A stretch of DNA of 64,000 nt, taken from Limnohabitans sp. Hippo3 (GTDB lineage: Bacteria > Pseudomonadota > Gammaproteobacteria > Burkholderiales > Burkholderiaceae_C). Positions 51,333-61,838 of this stretch are shown piece by piece; within the stretch, counting starts at the first letter, position 1; the number at the start of each line of letters is the position of its first letter. The notes beneath the pieces are model-generated. The model saw only the letters and a list, made by a program, of their open reading frames with translations. It ran no database searches and was not told where the DNA came from. A program made the position numbers and the translations under genes. The stretch lies in the NCBI RefSeq assembly GCF_003063665.1, contig NZ_NESF01000010.1:57217-121216 (forward strand), in the 5' to 3' direction.

Positions 51333-52166
51333 ATGAGCGACACATCGGCTTTCGGCTTCGGCCAATTCGTTCCGGGTTTTGATTTTTTGCAAAACCTGTC
51401 CAAAACCGCTGCGCAGGCTCAACCTGCGGCGGCCGCGGGCATGCCTGGCATGGCCAGCTGGGTGGCGCCCACGCTCAGCATCGAAGAGATCGACAAGCGC
51501 ATTCAGGAGCTGAAGTCGGTGCTGTTCTGGCTGGAGCAAAACACCACGGCGCTCAAGGCCACCATCCAGGCGATGGAGGTCCAAAAAATGACCTTGACCA
51601 CCTTGCAAAGCATGAACGTGAACATGGCCGATCTGGCCAAGGCGTTCACGGCCAAGCCCCCGACACCGGAAGCCGCGCCTGCAGCTGCTGCGGCCAACGC
51701 TGCGGCCAAACCCAGGACCTCTTTGTTCACCCCCAAGCCCGCTCCCCAGGCCGAGGCTGAAACCGCGCCGGCCACACCGCAGGCGTCGGCATCGAGCGCC
51801 GATGCGACGGCCCAGGCTGCAGCGGACCTGTCGGCCGACAAGGCGGACAGCGGCTCTGTCAACGAAGCGGCCAAGCCCGCCGTGGACCCGATGCAGTGGT
51901 GGGGCGCATTGACGCAGCAGTTTCAGGGCATTGCCGCAGCGGCCTTGAAGGACGTGGCGGGCGAAGCCATGAAGGCTGGCATGGCGGCCCAAGCCGCCTC
52001 CTCGGCGAAAGCCCCGGCCGCCCGCAAATCGGCGTCGACCAAAACCACCCGGGCCAAGCCAGCAGCCCGTGGGGCAGCGGTCAAGCGGCAGGGCGCCAAA
52101 GTGGCGCCTGCCAAGGCCGCTCGCACGGCCAGCCAGCCTGCTGCCCGCCAAGTCACCAAGAAGTGA
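51333..52166 (+). CDS. phaM: Polyhydroxyalkanoate granule-associated protein PhaM
   Basis: 277 residues from ATG 51333, with GGAGAC upstream. The conserved N-terminal region is FGFGQFVPGFDFLQNLSK, then TLSIEEIDKRIQELKSVLFWLEQNTTALKATIQAMEVQKMTL. A long Ala/Pro/Ser linker and a Lys-rich AAKP-type C-terminus (ARKSASTKTTRAKPAARG) resembling histone H1 follow. PhaM activates PHA synthase and ties PHB granules to the nucleoid. It implies that the organism stores PHA. Confidence 0.9.
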   Translation: MSDTSAFGFGQFVPGFDFLQNLSKTAAQAQPAAAAGMPGMASWVAPTLSIEEIDKRIQELKSVLFWLEQNTTALKATIQAMEVQKMTLTTLQSMNVNMADLAKAFTAKPPTPEAAPAAAAANAAAKPRTSLFTPKPAPQAEAETAPATPQASASSADATAQAAADLSADKADSGSVNEAAKPAVDPMQWWGALTQQFQGIAAAALKDVAGEAMKAGMAAQAASSAKAPAARKSASTKTTRAKPAARGAAVKRQGAKVAPAKAARTASQPAARQVTKK

Positions 52167-52173
52167 AGCGCCC

Positions 52174-53421
52174 ATGAAGCTGTTTCCTTGTGGCCACGCC
52201 ACCCATCCGCAGTGGCGCATGGCCGCAGGCCTGGTGCTGGCGCAGTTGCGTGCTCAGATGGAACTGCCTGAGTACGCCCGTCAACCGAAATTGGGGCTGC
52301 TCTACATCACCGACCATTACGCGCCCGAGGCGCAAGCGCTGCTGGACCATTTGCGCCAGGCTTTGCCCGAGGTGCCCGACTGGGCGGGTACGGTGGGCAT
52401 TGGTGTGGCGGTGAGCAACGCCGAGTACTTTGACGAGCCCGCCATGGCGCTCATGCTGTGCGACCTGACGCCTGAGCAATACCGGGTGTTCTCCGGCGTG
52501 TCGCCCTTGCCTGCGGGCTGGGCCGATGCGGCTTTGGTGCACGCGGACTCGCACACACCCGATTTGGCCGACTTGATCAGCGAGATGGCAGCCCGCACCC
52601 GGCAGGGCTATTTGTTTGGCGGCCTGAGCGCCAGCCGCACACGCAGTGTGCAGTTTGCGCTGCGGGCTGAAGACGCAGGGGGTGCCAATGCACACGGTGG
52701 TGTGCTCGAAGGCGGTTTGAGTGGCGTGGCGTTCTCGCCCGAGGTGGCCTTGTTGTCACGCGTGACGCAAGGCTGCCAACCCGTGGCCCCGGAGCGCGAG
52801 ATCACCGAAGCCGATGGCCATGTGGTGCTCAAGCTGGCGGATGAGCCCGCGCTGGATGTGATGCTGGCCGATCTGGACATCAGCCTGAGCGAGCCACAAA
52901 AAGCCATTGCGGTGGTGCGCTCCACCCTGGTGGGCTTGAGTGCCGCCGGGCATTCGGGCGTGGGCCGTGCGGGCAACTTGGGCAGTGACGTGCGGGTGCG
53001 CCACATCATTGGCCTGGACCCTTTACGCCAAGGCGTGGCGATTGCCGAGCACCTGGAGCCGGGCATGCGCTTGACGTTTTGCCGCCGCGATGTGCAGGCC
53101 GCGCGTGCCGACCTGGTGCGGGTGTGCGCCGAAATCCGCGAAGCGCTGGAGCCCGAGGTGCTGTCCATTGAGGCGATCAATGCCCTGAGCGACGACCCGG
53201 TGCCCACGGTGCCTCAAGCGGGCCAGCGCATTGCGGGCGCGGTGTATGTGAGCTGCACCGGACGTGGTGGCCCCCACTTTGGTGGCCCCAGCGCCGAGAT
53301 GCAGATCATTCGGCATGCTTTGGGCGATGTGCCCTTGGTGGGCTTTTTTGCGGCAGGCGAAATTGTCCGCAATCAGTTGTACGGTTACACCGGGGTGTTG
53401 ACGGTGTTCACGACCGATTGA
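52174..53421 (+). CDS. FIST-domain signal protein
   Basis: 415 residues from ATG 52174, 7 bp after phaM. The N-terminal FIST domain contains LGLLYITDHYAPEAQALLDHL, WAGTVGIGVAVSN and YLFGGLSASR. The FIST_C domain ends in VYVSCTGRGGPHFGGPSAEMQIIRHALGDVPLVGFFAAGEIVRNQLYGYTGVLTVF. FIST proteins are soluble small-molecule sensors, usually of amino-acid-like ligands. Stand-alone here, without a kinase or cyclase domain. Confidence 0.87.
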   Translation: MKLFPCGHATHPQWRMAAGLVLAQLRAQMELPEYARQPKLGLLYITDHYAPEAQALLDHLRQALPEVPDWAGTVGIGVAVSNAEYFDEPAMALMLCDLTPEQYRVFSGVSPLPAGWADAALVHADSHTPDLADLISEMAARTRQGYLFGGLSASRTRSVQFALRAEDAGGANAHGGVLEGGLSGVAFSPEVALLSRVTQGCQPVAPEREITEADGHVVLKLADEPALDVMLADLDISLSEPQKAIAVVRSTLVGLSAAGHSGVGRAGNLGSDVRVRHIIGLDPLRQGVAIAEHLEPGMRLTFCRRDVQAARADLVRVCAEIREALEPEVLSIEAINALSDDPVPTVPQAGQRIAGAVYVSCTGRGGPHFGGPSAEMQIIRHALGDVPLVGFFAAGEIVRNQLYGYTGVLTVFTTD

Positions 53422-53444
53422 AAATGGCTTCGGGTTGGTTGGCC

Positions 53445-53520
53445 TTGTGGGAGCGAGCCCCTGCTCGCGAATGACTTGTGCAGCCAAAGCTTGCATTCGG
53501 CCGCAGGGGCAGCCTCCCAC
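53445..53520. repeat. Inverted pair of GTGGGAGCGAGC-type repeats
   Basis: GTGGGAGCGAGCCCCTGC at 53447-53464 faces GTGGGAGGCTGCCCCTGC, read on the - strand from 53520. It resembles the REP elements long known from Pseudomonas genomes. It lies between the convergent FIST and tgt genes and could fold as one long hairpin. Confidence 0.65.
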
Positions 53521-53524
53521 GAAG

Positions 53525-54718
<1,194 letters not shown>

Positions 54719-55633
54719 TCAGTCGGTGCCATCGCCAAAGCATTGCGCCACAAGCGTTCGCAACCACTGGTGCCCGGGGTCTTTGTGCAGACGGGCGTGC
54801 CAGAACTGGTGGATCACGCTGCCGTCCACCGCCAGCGGCAATGGCCGTGTGGTCAGTCCAAAAGGTGTGGTGACGCGATGCGCAAAACGTTCGGGCACCG
54901 TGGCGATCAGGTCCGAATGCCCCAGCACATCGCCCAGGGCCACGTAGTGCGGCACCGTGAGGCGAATGCGCCGTTGCAGGCCCTGGCGTTCCAGCGCTTC
55001 ATCCACCCGGCCATGCCCCGTGCCTGCTGCAATCACCCGCACGTGGCTGGCGGCGGCAAAGTCGGCCAGCGCCAAGCTGGGCGCAGCGGCCAGCGGGTGC
55101 CCTTCGCGCATCAGGCACACATAAGGCTGGCGAAACAGCGCCTGCTGGAAAAACCCCGCCTGCAATTGCGGCAGCAGGCCCAGCGCCAGGTCGGTGCGAC
55201 CAGACGCCATGTCGGCCCCCAGGCTGGCGCTGGTCACGGCCACCACCTGGAGGGTGACACCGGGGGCGGTTTGGGCCAGCGCGTCCATCAGCACGGGCAG
55301 GAAATACATCTCGCCCACATCGGTCATGGCCAAGGTGAAGCGGCGTTCGCTGGTGGCTGGGTCAAATGCGGCGCGCACGTTCAGCGCTTGTTGAAGCCCA
55401 TCGAGCGCGGTGGCCACTGGCTCGGCCAGTTGCAGGGCGTACGGTGTGGGGGCCATGCCGTGCTGGGTGCGCAAAAACAGCTCGTCGCCTAGACTGGTGC
55501 GCAGGCGACCCAATGCGCTGCTGACGGCGGGCTGGCTCATGCCCAGCACCGTGGCCACGGCCGAGACGCGCTTTTCGCGCAGCAGGTGGTGAAACACCAG
55601 CAGCAGGTTCAGGTCGAGGCGGGCGAGTTCCAT
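54719..55633 (-). CDS. LysR-family regulator of the Rieske oxygenase cluster
   Basis: 304 residues. Helix-turn-helix in NLLLVFHHLLREKRVSAVATVLGMSQPAVSSALGRLR, then the effector domain from about residue 90 (RRFTLAMTDVGEMYFLPVL). The pattern, with DxGExYFLPxL, is that of the NahR/NodD/DntR branch, whose members activate aromatic degradation genes. Divergent from the oxygenase alpha gene with 214 bp between, the classical LysR arrangement. Confidence 0.9.
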   Translation of the reverse strand: MELARLDLNLLLVFHHLLREKRVSAVATVLGMSQPAVSSALGRLRTSLGDELFLRTQHGMAPTPYALQLAEPVATALDGLQQALNVRAAFDPATSERRFTLAMTDVGEMYFLPVLMDALAQTAPGVTLQVVAVTSASLGADMASGRTDLALGLLPQLQAGFFQQALFRQPYVCLMREGHPLAAAPSLALADFAAASHVRVIAAGTGHGRVDEALERQGLQRRIRLTVPHYVALGDVLGHSDLIATVPERFAHRVTTPFGLTTRPLPLAVDGSVIHQFWHARLHKDPGHQWLRTLVAQCFGDGTD

Positions 55634-55656
55634 GGCGAAGTGTTATTTGAAATTTG

Positions 55657-55669
55657 GATAATGATTATC
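55657..55669. promoter_or_regulatory. 13-bp AT-rich palindrome, LysR operator or Fur-like box
   Basis: GATAAT-G-ATTATC is a perfect palindrome 24 bp upstream of the LysR start. It could be the LysR site (AT-rich dyad) but also equals a 6-1-6 Fur-type hexamer arrangement (GATAAT). Confidence 0.45.
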
Positions 55670-55738
55670 TTTGGATTTCGATTTGCGGAATTCGATGATT
55701 CGCGGATGATCAGCATCAAGTCTTCAAGATCGGTATGG

Positions 55739-55812
55739 GTAGGTCGGTGGCTTCAGCCCCGACATCGATGCCCACCACACCCGCTTACGTCGGACCTGAA
55801 GGTCCGACCTAC
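55739..55812. repeat. REPIN: inverted REP pair of family B
   Basis: + copy 55739-55763 (inner hairpin GGCTTCAGCC) and - copy 55789-55812 (inner hairpin ACCTTCAGGT), both with the GTAGGTCGG foot. The two subtypes are the same as in the pair at 11001-11096 but in swapped order. It sits in the leader of the oxygenase operon. Confidence 0.82.
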
Positions 55813-55847
55813 AAGTAGCCCAAGAGTTTGAACAAGAAGGAGACAAC

Positions 55848-57113
55848 GTGACTGAACACCCCATCCACTGGGAAACGGAAGGCACCAGCCGCGTTCCGTT
55901 TGCCGTGTACACCGACGAAGACCGGCACAAAAAGGAGCTGGAGCGCTTCTTTTACAAGAGCCACTGGAGCTATGTGGGCCTGGAGGCCGAGATCCCGAAC
56001 CCCGGCGATTTCAAGCGCACCGTGGTGGGTGAGCGTTCGGTCATCATGACGCGTGCCGCTGACGGCCAGATCCATGTGGTTGAGAACGTCTGCGCCCACC
56101 GGGGCATGCAGTTTTGCCGCGAGCGCCATGGCAACAAGAAAGAGTTTGTCTGCCCCTACCACCAGTGGAGCTACAGCCTCAAGGGCGACTTGCAGGGCGT
56201 GCCGTTCCGGCGCGGCGTGCGCCAGGACGGCAAGGTCAATGGCGGCATGCCCGCCGACTTTGACCCCAAAGACCATGGCCTCACGGCCCTGAAAGTGGCC
56301 ACGCGCGGCGGCGTGGTGTTCGCGTCGTTTGACCACAACGTTGAGTCGCTCGAAGACTTCATGGGCCCGACCATCCTGAAATACTTTGACCGCCTGTTCA
56401 ACGGCCGCAAGCTGGTGGTGCTGGGCTACAACCGCCAGCGCATTCCGGGCAACTGGAAGCTGATGCAGGAAAACATCAAGGACCCTTATCACCCGGGCTT
56501 GCTGCACACCTGGTTTGTGACCTTTGGCCTCTGGCGTGCCGACAACAAGAGCGAGCTGCGCATGGACGCGCACCACCGCCACGCCGCCATGATCTCGACC
56601 CGCGGTAGCGCGGGCCAGGCCACGGGCGCTGCGGCGCAGGTCACGCAGGTGAGCAGCTTTAAGGAAAGCATGCAGTTGCACGACGCCAGTTTTCTGGACA
56701 TCGTGCCCGAGGGCTGGTGGCAGATGGGCGAGCAGATGCCCACGGCGGTGATGATGACGCTGTTCCCGAGCGTGATTTTTCAGCAGCAGGTCAACAGCGT
56801 GTCCACGCGGCACATCCAGCCCGACGGGCATGGTGCGTTTGACTTTGTGTGGACGCACTTCGGCTTTGAAGACGACACGCCCGAGATGACCGAGCGCCGA
56901 TTGCGCCAGTCCAATCTGTTTGGCCCGGCGGGTTTTGTGAGCGCGGACGACGGCGAGGTGATCGAGTTCTCGCAGCAGGCCTTTGAGACCAAACCCGAAC
57001 ACCGCATGCTGGTGGAGCTGGGCGGGCGCGATGTGGGCGAGACCGACCACATGGTGACCGAGACGCTGATCCGGGGCATGTACGCCTACTGGCGCAAAGT
57101 GATGGAGGCCTGA
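55848..57113 (+). CDS. Aromatic-ring-hydroxylating dioxygenase, alpha subunit
   Basis: 421 residues with AAGGAGA upstream. The Rieske [2Fe-2S] site is CAHRGMQFC...CPYHQWSY (CxH and CxxH). The mononuclear iron site is in [20 protein letters not shown] (D-x2-H-x4-H type). Overall it resembles the anthranilate/salicylate-type oxygenases of Burkholderiales (AndAc-like), but the substrate cannot be assigned. It forms a complex with the beta subunit encoded 2 bp downstream and takes electrons from the Rieske ferredoxin encoded third. Controlled, presumably, by the divergent LysR protein. Confidence 0.93.
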   Translation: MTEHPIHWETEGTSRVPFAVYTDEDRHKKELERFFYKSHWSYVGLEAEIPNPGDFKRTVVGERSVIMTRAADGQIHVVENVCAHRGMQFCRERHGNKKEFVCPYHQWSYSLKGDLQGVPFRRGVRQDGKVNGGMPADFDPKDHGLTALKVATRGGVVFASFDHNVESLEDFMGPTILKYFDRLFNGRKLVVLGYNRQRIPGNWKLMQENIKDPYHPGLLHTWFVTFGLWRADNKSELRMDAHHRHAAMISTRGSAGQATGAAAQVTQVSSFKESMQLHDASFLDIVPEGWWQMGEQMPTAVMMTLFPSVIFQQQVNSVSTRHIQPDGHGAFDFVWTHFGFEDDTPEMTERRLRQSNLFGPAGFVSADDGEVIEFSQQAFETKPEHRMLVELGGRDVGETDHMVTETLIRGMYAYWRKVMEA

Positions 57114-57115
57114 CC

Positions 57116-57589
57116 ATGGTGAGCTTTGAAACCCACATGGCCTTGAGCCGCCTGTACGCCGATTACGCCCTGGCCGTGGACAGCGGCCAGTGGGATTTGT
57201 GGCCCGAGTTCTTCACCGAGCAATGCGTGTACAAACTCATCCCGCGTGAAAACCACGAGCGCGGCTTTCCGCTGTGCACGTTGTCGTTCACCAGCAAAGG
57301 CATGCTGAAAGACCGCGTGTACGGCATCCAAGAAACGCTCTACCACGACCCGTATTACCAGCGGCATGTGGTGGGGGCACCCGTGGTGCGAAAGGTGGAG
57401 GACGGCCGCATTCACGCCGAAGCCAATTACGCGGTGTTCCGCACCAAGCTCGACAAGGAAAGCACGGTGTTCAATGTGGGCCGGTACATCGACACCCTCG
57501 TGCAAACCCCCGAAGGCCTCAAGTTCGCTGAACGCCTGTGCGTGTACGACAGCGAAATGATCCCCAACGCCATCATTTACCCGATATGA
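57116..57589 (+). CDS. Aromatic-ring-hydroxylating dioxygenase, beta subunit
   Basis: 157 residues, SnoaL/NTF2-like fold: [41 protein letters not shown], then [20 protein letters not shown] and a closing [23 protein letters not shown]. Structural small subunit of the hexameric oxygenase. Its stop overlaps the ferredoxin start by 4 bp (ATGA). Confidence 0.9.
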   Translation: MVSFETHMALSRLYADYALAVDSGQWDLWPEFFTEQCVYKLIPRENHERGFPLCTLSFTSKGMLKDRVYGIQETLYHDPYYQRHVVGAPVVRKVEDGRIHAEANYAVFRTKLDKESTVFNVGRYIDTLVQTPEGLKFAERLCVYDSEMIPNAIIYPI

Positions 57590-57903
57590 CCATGACTACC
57601 TGGATTGACGTGGCCGCCGAGGCCGATTTGTTTGAAGGCGCGGGCATCGCCGTGAGCCCTGAGGGGCAAGACATTGCCTTGTTCAGCGTGGAGGGGGAAG
57701 TGTTCGCCATCAACAACCTGTGCACACACGGCAATGCCAAGCTGTGCGACGGCTTTGTGGAAGGCGACCATGTGGAGTGCCCCTTCCACCAGGCCCAGTT
57801 CAGCCTGCGCGATGGCTCAGTGGCCTGCGGCCCGGCCACAGAACCCGCCAAGACCTGGCCGGTCAAGGTGGAGGGCGGGCGGGTGTTTCTTCAGTTGGGC
57901 TGA
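57586..57903 (+). CDS. Rieske [2Fe-2S] ferredoxin of the dioxygenase
   Basis: 105 residues. Rieske ligands are [35 protein letters not shown] (CTH and CPFH). It carries electrons from a reductase to the oxygenase. A reductase gene does not follow; the next gene, on the other strand, is a toxin. Confidence 0.93.
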   Translation: MTMTTWIDVAAEADLFEGAGIAVSPEGQDIALFSVEGEVFAINNLCTHGNAKLCDGFVEGDHVECPFHQAQFSLRDGSVACGPATEPAKTWPVKVEGGRVFLQLG

Positions 57904-57925
57904 TGCCAGCTGAGGGCCATTGCCA

Positions 57926-58234
57926 TCAGTGGAAATCGTCTTCTCGCTGATGTCGCAATGCGAGGACGGTCACCGTGTGAGCGTCTTCAATTTCGAAAAG
58001 AGCCAGATACCCGGTCGCACCAAACAAAATGATGAGCTCTCTGAGCAGAGGGCCATGCGCACCCTCGGCTGCTTTGCGACACGAAAAAGGTGATTTGCGC
58101 AAAAAACCCAGACCGTTTTCAATGGCTTGCAATGCCCGTTCAGCGGTATGAATGTCAAATTCCAAAAGGAATTCATAAAGCCGATTCAGATCGGATTGGG
58201 CTTTTTCAGTGAAGCGAACCTGAAACTCATCCAT
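57926..58234 (-). CDS. ParE/RelE-family toxin
   Basis: 102 residues: VRFTEKAQSDLNRLYEFLLEFDIHTAERALQAI, GLGFLRKSPFSCRKAA and a C-terminal RELIILFGATGYLALFEIEDAHTVTVLALRHQREDDF, the RelE/ParE fold pattern. Ends in a charged tail. Downstream of its antitoxin gene by 18 bp. Whether it acts on gyrase (ParE) or mRNA (RelE) is open. Confidence 0.85.
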   Translation of the reverse strand: MDEFQVRFTEKAQSDLNRLYEFLLEFDIHTAERALQAIENGLGFLRKSPFSCRKAAEGAHGPLLRELIILFGATGYLALFEIEDAHTVTVLALRHQREDDFH

Positions 58235-58252
58235 GATCGAGACCGGCCCGAC

Positions 58253-58522
58253 TCAAGAGGCCGAGGACTTGGCCTTCACCAGTTTGCGCTTCAATTCCTT
58301 CAGGACGTCTTCCGCTGAAAAGTAGACCTGACTTTGACGTGCTTCTTCTGCAGAACGCAAACCACGGGCGATGAACTCGTCCTCGGCTGCACGGTGTGCG
58401 ATGAATCTTTCCAGTGAGGTTTCCATCAGCTTGGAAATGGTCTCGTTGGGGCGCAGTGCCTTTTCGGCGGCTTGTCTGAGATCCGGGCTGACACGAAGGG
58501 CCGGGAGTGTGGCGGTTTTCAT
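58253..58522 (-). CDS. Antitoxin of the ParE/RelE-like toxin (ribbon-helix-helix type)
   Basis: 89 residues: TLPALRVSPDLRQAAEKALRPNETISKLMETSLERFIAHRAAEDEFIARG, a ribbon-helix-helix DNA-binding start, and a helical C-terminal part (VYFSAEDVLKELKRKLVKAK) that would neutralise the toxin. First gene of the pair with a perfect palindrome just upstream. Confidence 0.8.
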   Translation of the reverse strand: MKTATLPALRVSPDLRQAAEKALRPNETISKLMETSLERFIAHRAAEDEFIARGLRSAEEARQSQVYFSAEDVLKELKRKLVKAKSSAS

Positions 58523-58533
58523 AGGAGGCCTTT

Positions 58534-58550
58534 CAATTGCGATGCAATTG
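58534..58550 (-). promoter_or_regulatory. Operator palindrome of the ParE/RelE-like toxin-antitoxin pair
   Basis: CAATTGC-GAT-GCAATTG, perfect 7-bp arms, 12 bp upstream of the antitoxin ATG; on the - strand it overlaps a TTACAAT that could be the -10 box. Typical of autoregulation. Confidence 0.65.
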
Positions 58551-58574
58551 TAATGCGCGAGCGTTTCAACCCGT

Positions 58575-59642
58575 TCAATCGATCTGGGTGCGCGTCAACA
58601 GCATCGCATCCCCGTAGCTGAAAAACCGGTACTGCTGCGCGATCGCGTGGCGGTACAGGCCCATGATGTGCTCGTAGCCCGCAAAGGCACTCACCAGCAT
58701 CATCAGCGTGCTCTTGGGCAGGTGGAAGTTGGTGATCAGGCGGTCCACCACCTGGAACTCAAAGCCTGGCGTGATGAAAATCTGCGTGTCGCCGCTGGCC
58801 TGGCTAAATTTGGCCCACGATTCCAGCGTGCGCACCGTGGTCGTGCCCACTGCGACCACCCGACCGCCACGTGCTTTGCAAGTGGCAATGGCTTGTTGCG
58901 TGGCCTCAGGCACTTCGTACCATTCGCTGTGCATGGTGTGTTCAGCGATGTTTTCGGTTTTGACGGGCTGGAAGGTGCCAGCGCCCACATGCAGCGTCAC
59001 GCTGGCGGTTTGCACGCCTTGCGCTGTCAGGGCGTTCAGTACGCCTTCGTCAAAATGCAGCGCGGCGGTGGGCGCTGCCACCGCGCCAGGGGCACGCGCA
59101 AACACGGTCTGGTAGCGCTGGGCGTCTTCTTCGGTGTCGGTGTGTTCAATGTAGGGGGGGAGCGGCACATGTCCATGCTTTTCCATCAAAGCATGCGGCT
59201 CGTCGCTCAGTTGCAGGTGAAACAGCTGGCCGTTTTCATCGGGCCAGCGGCCCAGCAGCACGGCATCAAACCCACCGTTGCGGGCACCGCCTGCCAAAAA
59301 CATCTTGCCGCCCACCAGTGGCTTTTTGCTGACTTTCATGTGCGCCACCACCTGGTGGCCGGGCAGCACACGCTCGATCAGCAATTCGAGTTTCCCGCCA
59401 GACGCCTTCTCGCCAAAGATACGCGCCTTCACCACCTTGGTGTCGTTGAACACGAGCAGGTCGCCTGCGTTCAGCAAGCCGGGTAATTCATGAAAGATAC
59501 GGTCCACCACCTTGGCCGAAGAGCCATCGAGCAGGCGCGAGCCGCTGCGTTCGGCGGCGGGGTGCTGGGCAATCAGTTGGGGGGGGAGTTCGAAGTCGAA
59601 ATCACTCAGGGTGAATTCGCGGGGGGCGGTGAAAGCAGTCAT
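58575..59642 (-). CDS. queA: S-adenosylmethionine:tRNA ribosyltransferase-isomerase
   Basis: 355 residues from ATG 59642; the frame stays open upstream without family similarity. Motifs are [90 protein letters not shown], and [20 protein letters not shown]. It converts preQ1-tRNA to epoxyqueuosine-tRNA using SAM. Divergent from recG by about 110 bp. Confidence 0.96.
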   Translation of the reverse strand: MTAFTAPREFTLSDFDFELPPQLIAQHPAAERSGSRLLDGSSAKVVDRIFHELPGLLNAGDLLVFNDTKVVKARIFGEKASGGKLELLIERVLPGHQVVAHMKVSKKPLVGGKMFLAGGARNGGFDAVLLGRWPDENGQLFHLQLSDEPHALMEKHGHVPLPPYIEHTDTEEDAQRYQTVFARAPGAVAAPTAALHFDEGVLNALTAQGVQTASVTLHVGAGTFQPVKTENIAEHTMHSEWYEVPEATQQAIATCKARGGRVVAVGTTTVRTLESWAKFSQASGDTQIFITPGFEFQVVDRLITNFHLPKSTLMMLVSAFAGYEHIMGLYRHAIAQQYRFFSYGDAMLLTRTQID

Positions 59643-59752
59643 GGTGCAGGGCTGGACAGGCCCGAACAAATCAAAAGAAGCCCGGATTTTGCCTGAACGG
59701 TGCATTTCCCCGGGGAGGTTTTGGGCTGAGGCGCTCACGGCACAATCGGGGC

Positions 59753-61822
59753 ATGCCCCCCAAGTCCGCGTCCACGCCCGCCAAAACGCTGTCCGCGCCC
59801 CAAAAGGCGCTGATCAAGCTCGGGCTGGTTCGTGACATCGATCTCGCGCTGCACCTGCCGCTGCGCTACGAAGATGAAACCCGCATCGTCAAGTTGCGCG
59901 ATGTGCGCGAAGGCGATACCGCGCAGATCGAGGCGACGGTGACGGCCTGCGAGATCACGATGCGCCCGCGCCGCCAGCTGCTGGTGACGGTGGATGACGG
60001 CTCGGACACCTGCGTGATGCGGTTTTTCAGTTTCTACCCCTCGCACCAGAAGGCGTTGGCGGTGGGCAACCGCATCCGGGCGCGGGGCGAGGTCAAGGGC
60101 GGTTTCATGGGTCTGACCATGATGCACCCCACCTTCAAGGCGGCGGGCGGCCATCTGGCCGAGGCGCTGACCCCGGTGTATTCCACCGTGGCCGGGCTGG
60201 CCCAAGCCTATTTGCGCCGGGCGGTGATCAATGGCCTGAACCATGCCGACCTGAGCGAGACTTTGCCCCCGGGCGTGCCCTGGCCGGACCCGCGTGGGGC
60301 TTGGTCGCTGCGCGATGCGCTGCAGTTTTTGCACCACCCCACGCCCGATGTGTCGCTGGCGGCGCTTGAAGACCGCAGCCACCCGGCCTGGGTGCGTCTC
60401 AAATGCGAGGAGCTGCTGGCGCAGCAGTTGTCGCAGCTCACAGCCAAGCGCGAGCGCGAATTGTTGCGGGCCCCGGCGCTGAAGCTCAAGACCAAGGGCT
60501 TGTATGGGCAGCTTTTGACCGCCTTGCCTTTTGGGCTGACGAATGCCCAGCAGCGCGTGGGGCAGGAGATTGCCCAAGACCTGGCCCGCCATGTGCCGAT
60601 GCACCGTTTGCTGCAAGGCGATGTGGGCGCGGGCAAAACCGTGGTGGCGGCGTTGGCGGCCATGGTGGCGGTGGATGCGGGCTGGCAATGCGCGCTGATG
60701 GCCCCGACCGAAATTTTGGCCACCCAGCACTTTGCCAAGCTGGTGGGCTGGCTGGAGCCTTTGGGCGTGAAGGTGGCCTGGTTGATTGGCAGCCAGAAGA
60801 AAAAAGAACGCGCCGCCATGCTGGCGCTGATCGAGTCGGGCGAGGCCGCGCTGGTGGTGGGCACGCACGCGGTCATTCAGGAGCATGTCAAGTTCAAAAA
60901 CCTGGCGCTGGCCATCATTGACGAGCAGCACCGCTTTGGCGTGGCGCAGCGCCTGGCCCTGCGCGGCAAGATGCAGGCCGACGGCATGGAGCCGCACATG
61001 CTGATGATGACGGCCACCCCCATTCCGCGCACGCTGGCCATGAGCTATTACGCCGACCTGGATGTGTCGGTGATCGATGAGCTGCCGCCGGGGCGCACGC
61101 CCATCGTGACCCGCGTGGTGTCAGACCATCGCCGCCACGAGGTGGTGGAGCGCATTGGCGCGCAGCTGCAGCAGGGGCGGCAGGTGTATTGGGTGTGCCC
61201 GCTGATCGAAGAAAGCGAGGCGCTGGACCTGACCAACGCCACGCAAACCCATGCCGACCTGAGCGAAGCCCTGCCGGGCGTGATGGTGGGGCTGCTGCAT
61301 TCGCGCATGCCGGTGGCCGAAAAAAAGGCGGTGATGGAACTCTTCACCGCTGGCGTGATGGGCGTGCTGGTCAGCACCACGGTGATCGAGGTGGGGGTGG
61401 ACGTGCCCAATGCGTCGCTGATGGTGATCGAGCATGCCGAGCGTTTTGGTCTGTCCCAGTTGCACCAGCTGCGCGGCCGGGTGGGGCGGGGCGCGGCGGC
61501 TTCGGCCTGCGTGTTGCTTTACGGCACGCCAGAAGGTGGACGCCTGAGCGAGACCGCCCGCGAGCGCCTGCGCGCCATGGTGGAGACGAACGACGGTTTC
61601 GAGATCGCCCGGCGCGATCTGGAGATTCGGGGGCCGGGCGAGTTTTTGGGGGCGCGCCAGTCGGGTGCACCTTTGCTGCGTTTTGCCGATCTGGAGGCCG
61701 ACGGCCATTTGCTGGACTGGGCCCGCGCCCTGGCGCCGCAGATGCTGGACCAGCACCCGCAGCTGGCCGAGCGGCACATCCACCGGTGGCTGGGCGGAAA
61801 ATCCGAATATTTGAAGGCTTGA
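59753..61822 (+). CDS. recG: ATP-dependent DNA helicase RecG
   Basis: 689 residues. An N-terminal wedge/OB domain (residues 20-220) precedes helicase motifs I ([10 protein letters not shown]), Ia ([11 protein letters not shown]), II (IIDEQHRFG), III ([10 protein letters not shown]), V ([14 protein letters not shown]) and VI (QLRGRVGRG), then the TRG-type end ([23 protein letters not shown]). It remodels stalled forks and Holliday junctions. First gene of recG-oxyR-ubiA. Confidence 0.96.
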   Translation: MPPKSASTPAKTLSAPQKALIKLGLVRDIDLALHLPLRYEDETRIVKLRDVREGDTAQIEATVTACEITMRPRRQLLVTVDDGSDTCVMRFFSFYPSHQKALAVGNRIRARGEVKGGFMGLTMMHPTFKAAGGHLAEALTPVYSTVAGLAQAYLRRAVINGLNHADLSETLPPGVPWPDPRGAWSLRDALQFLHHPTPDVSLAALEDRSHPAWVRLKCEELLAQQLSQLTAKRERELLRAPALKLKTKGLYGQLLTALPFGLTNAQQRVGQEIAQDLARHVPMHRLLQGDVGAGKTVVAALAAMVAVDAGWQCALMAPTEILATQHFAKLVGWLEPLGVKVAWLIGSQKKKERAAMLALIESGEAALVVGTHAVIQEHVKFKNLALAIIDEQHRFGVAQRLALRGKMQADGMEPHMLMMTATPIPRTLAMSYYADLDVSVIDELPPGRTPIVTRVVSDHRRHEVVERIGAQLQQGRQVYWVCPLIEESEALDLTNATQTHADLSEALPGVMVGLLHSRMPVAEKKAVMELFTAGVMGVLVSTTVIEVGVDVPNASLMVIEHAERFGLSQLHQLRGRVGRGAAASACVLLYGTPEGGRLSETARERLRAMVETNDGFEIARRDLEIRGPGEFLGARQSGAPLLRFADLEADGHLLDWARALAPQMLDQHPQLAERHIHRWLGGKSEYLKA

Positions 61823-61838
61823 TGTTCAAATAGCGCCC

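Noticed and set aside
59735..60997. - strand ORF of 420 codons opposite recG
   Set aside because: RecG helicase motifs are complete on the + strand.
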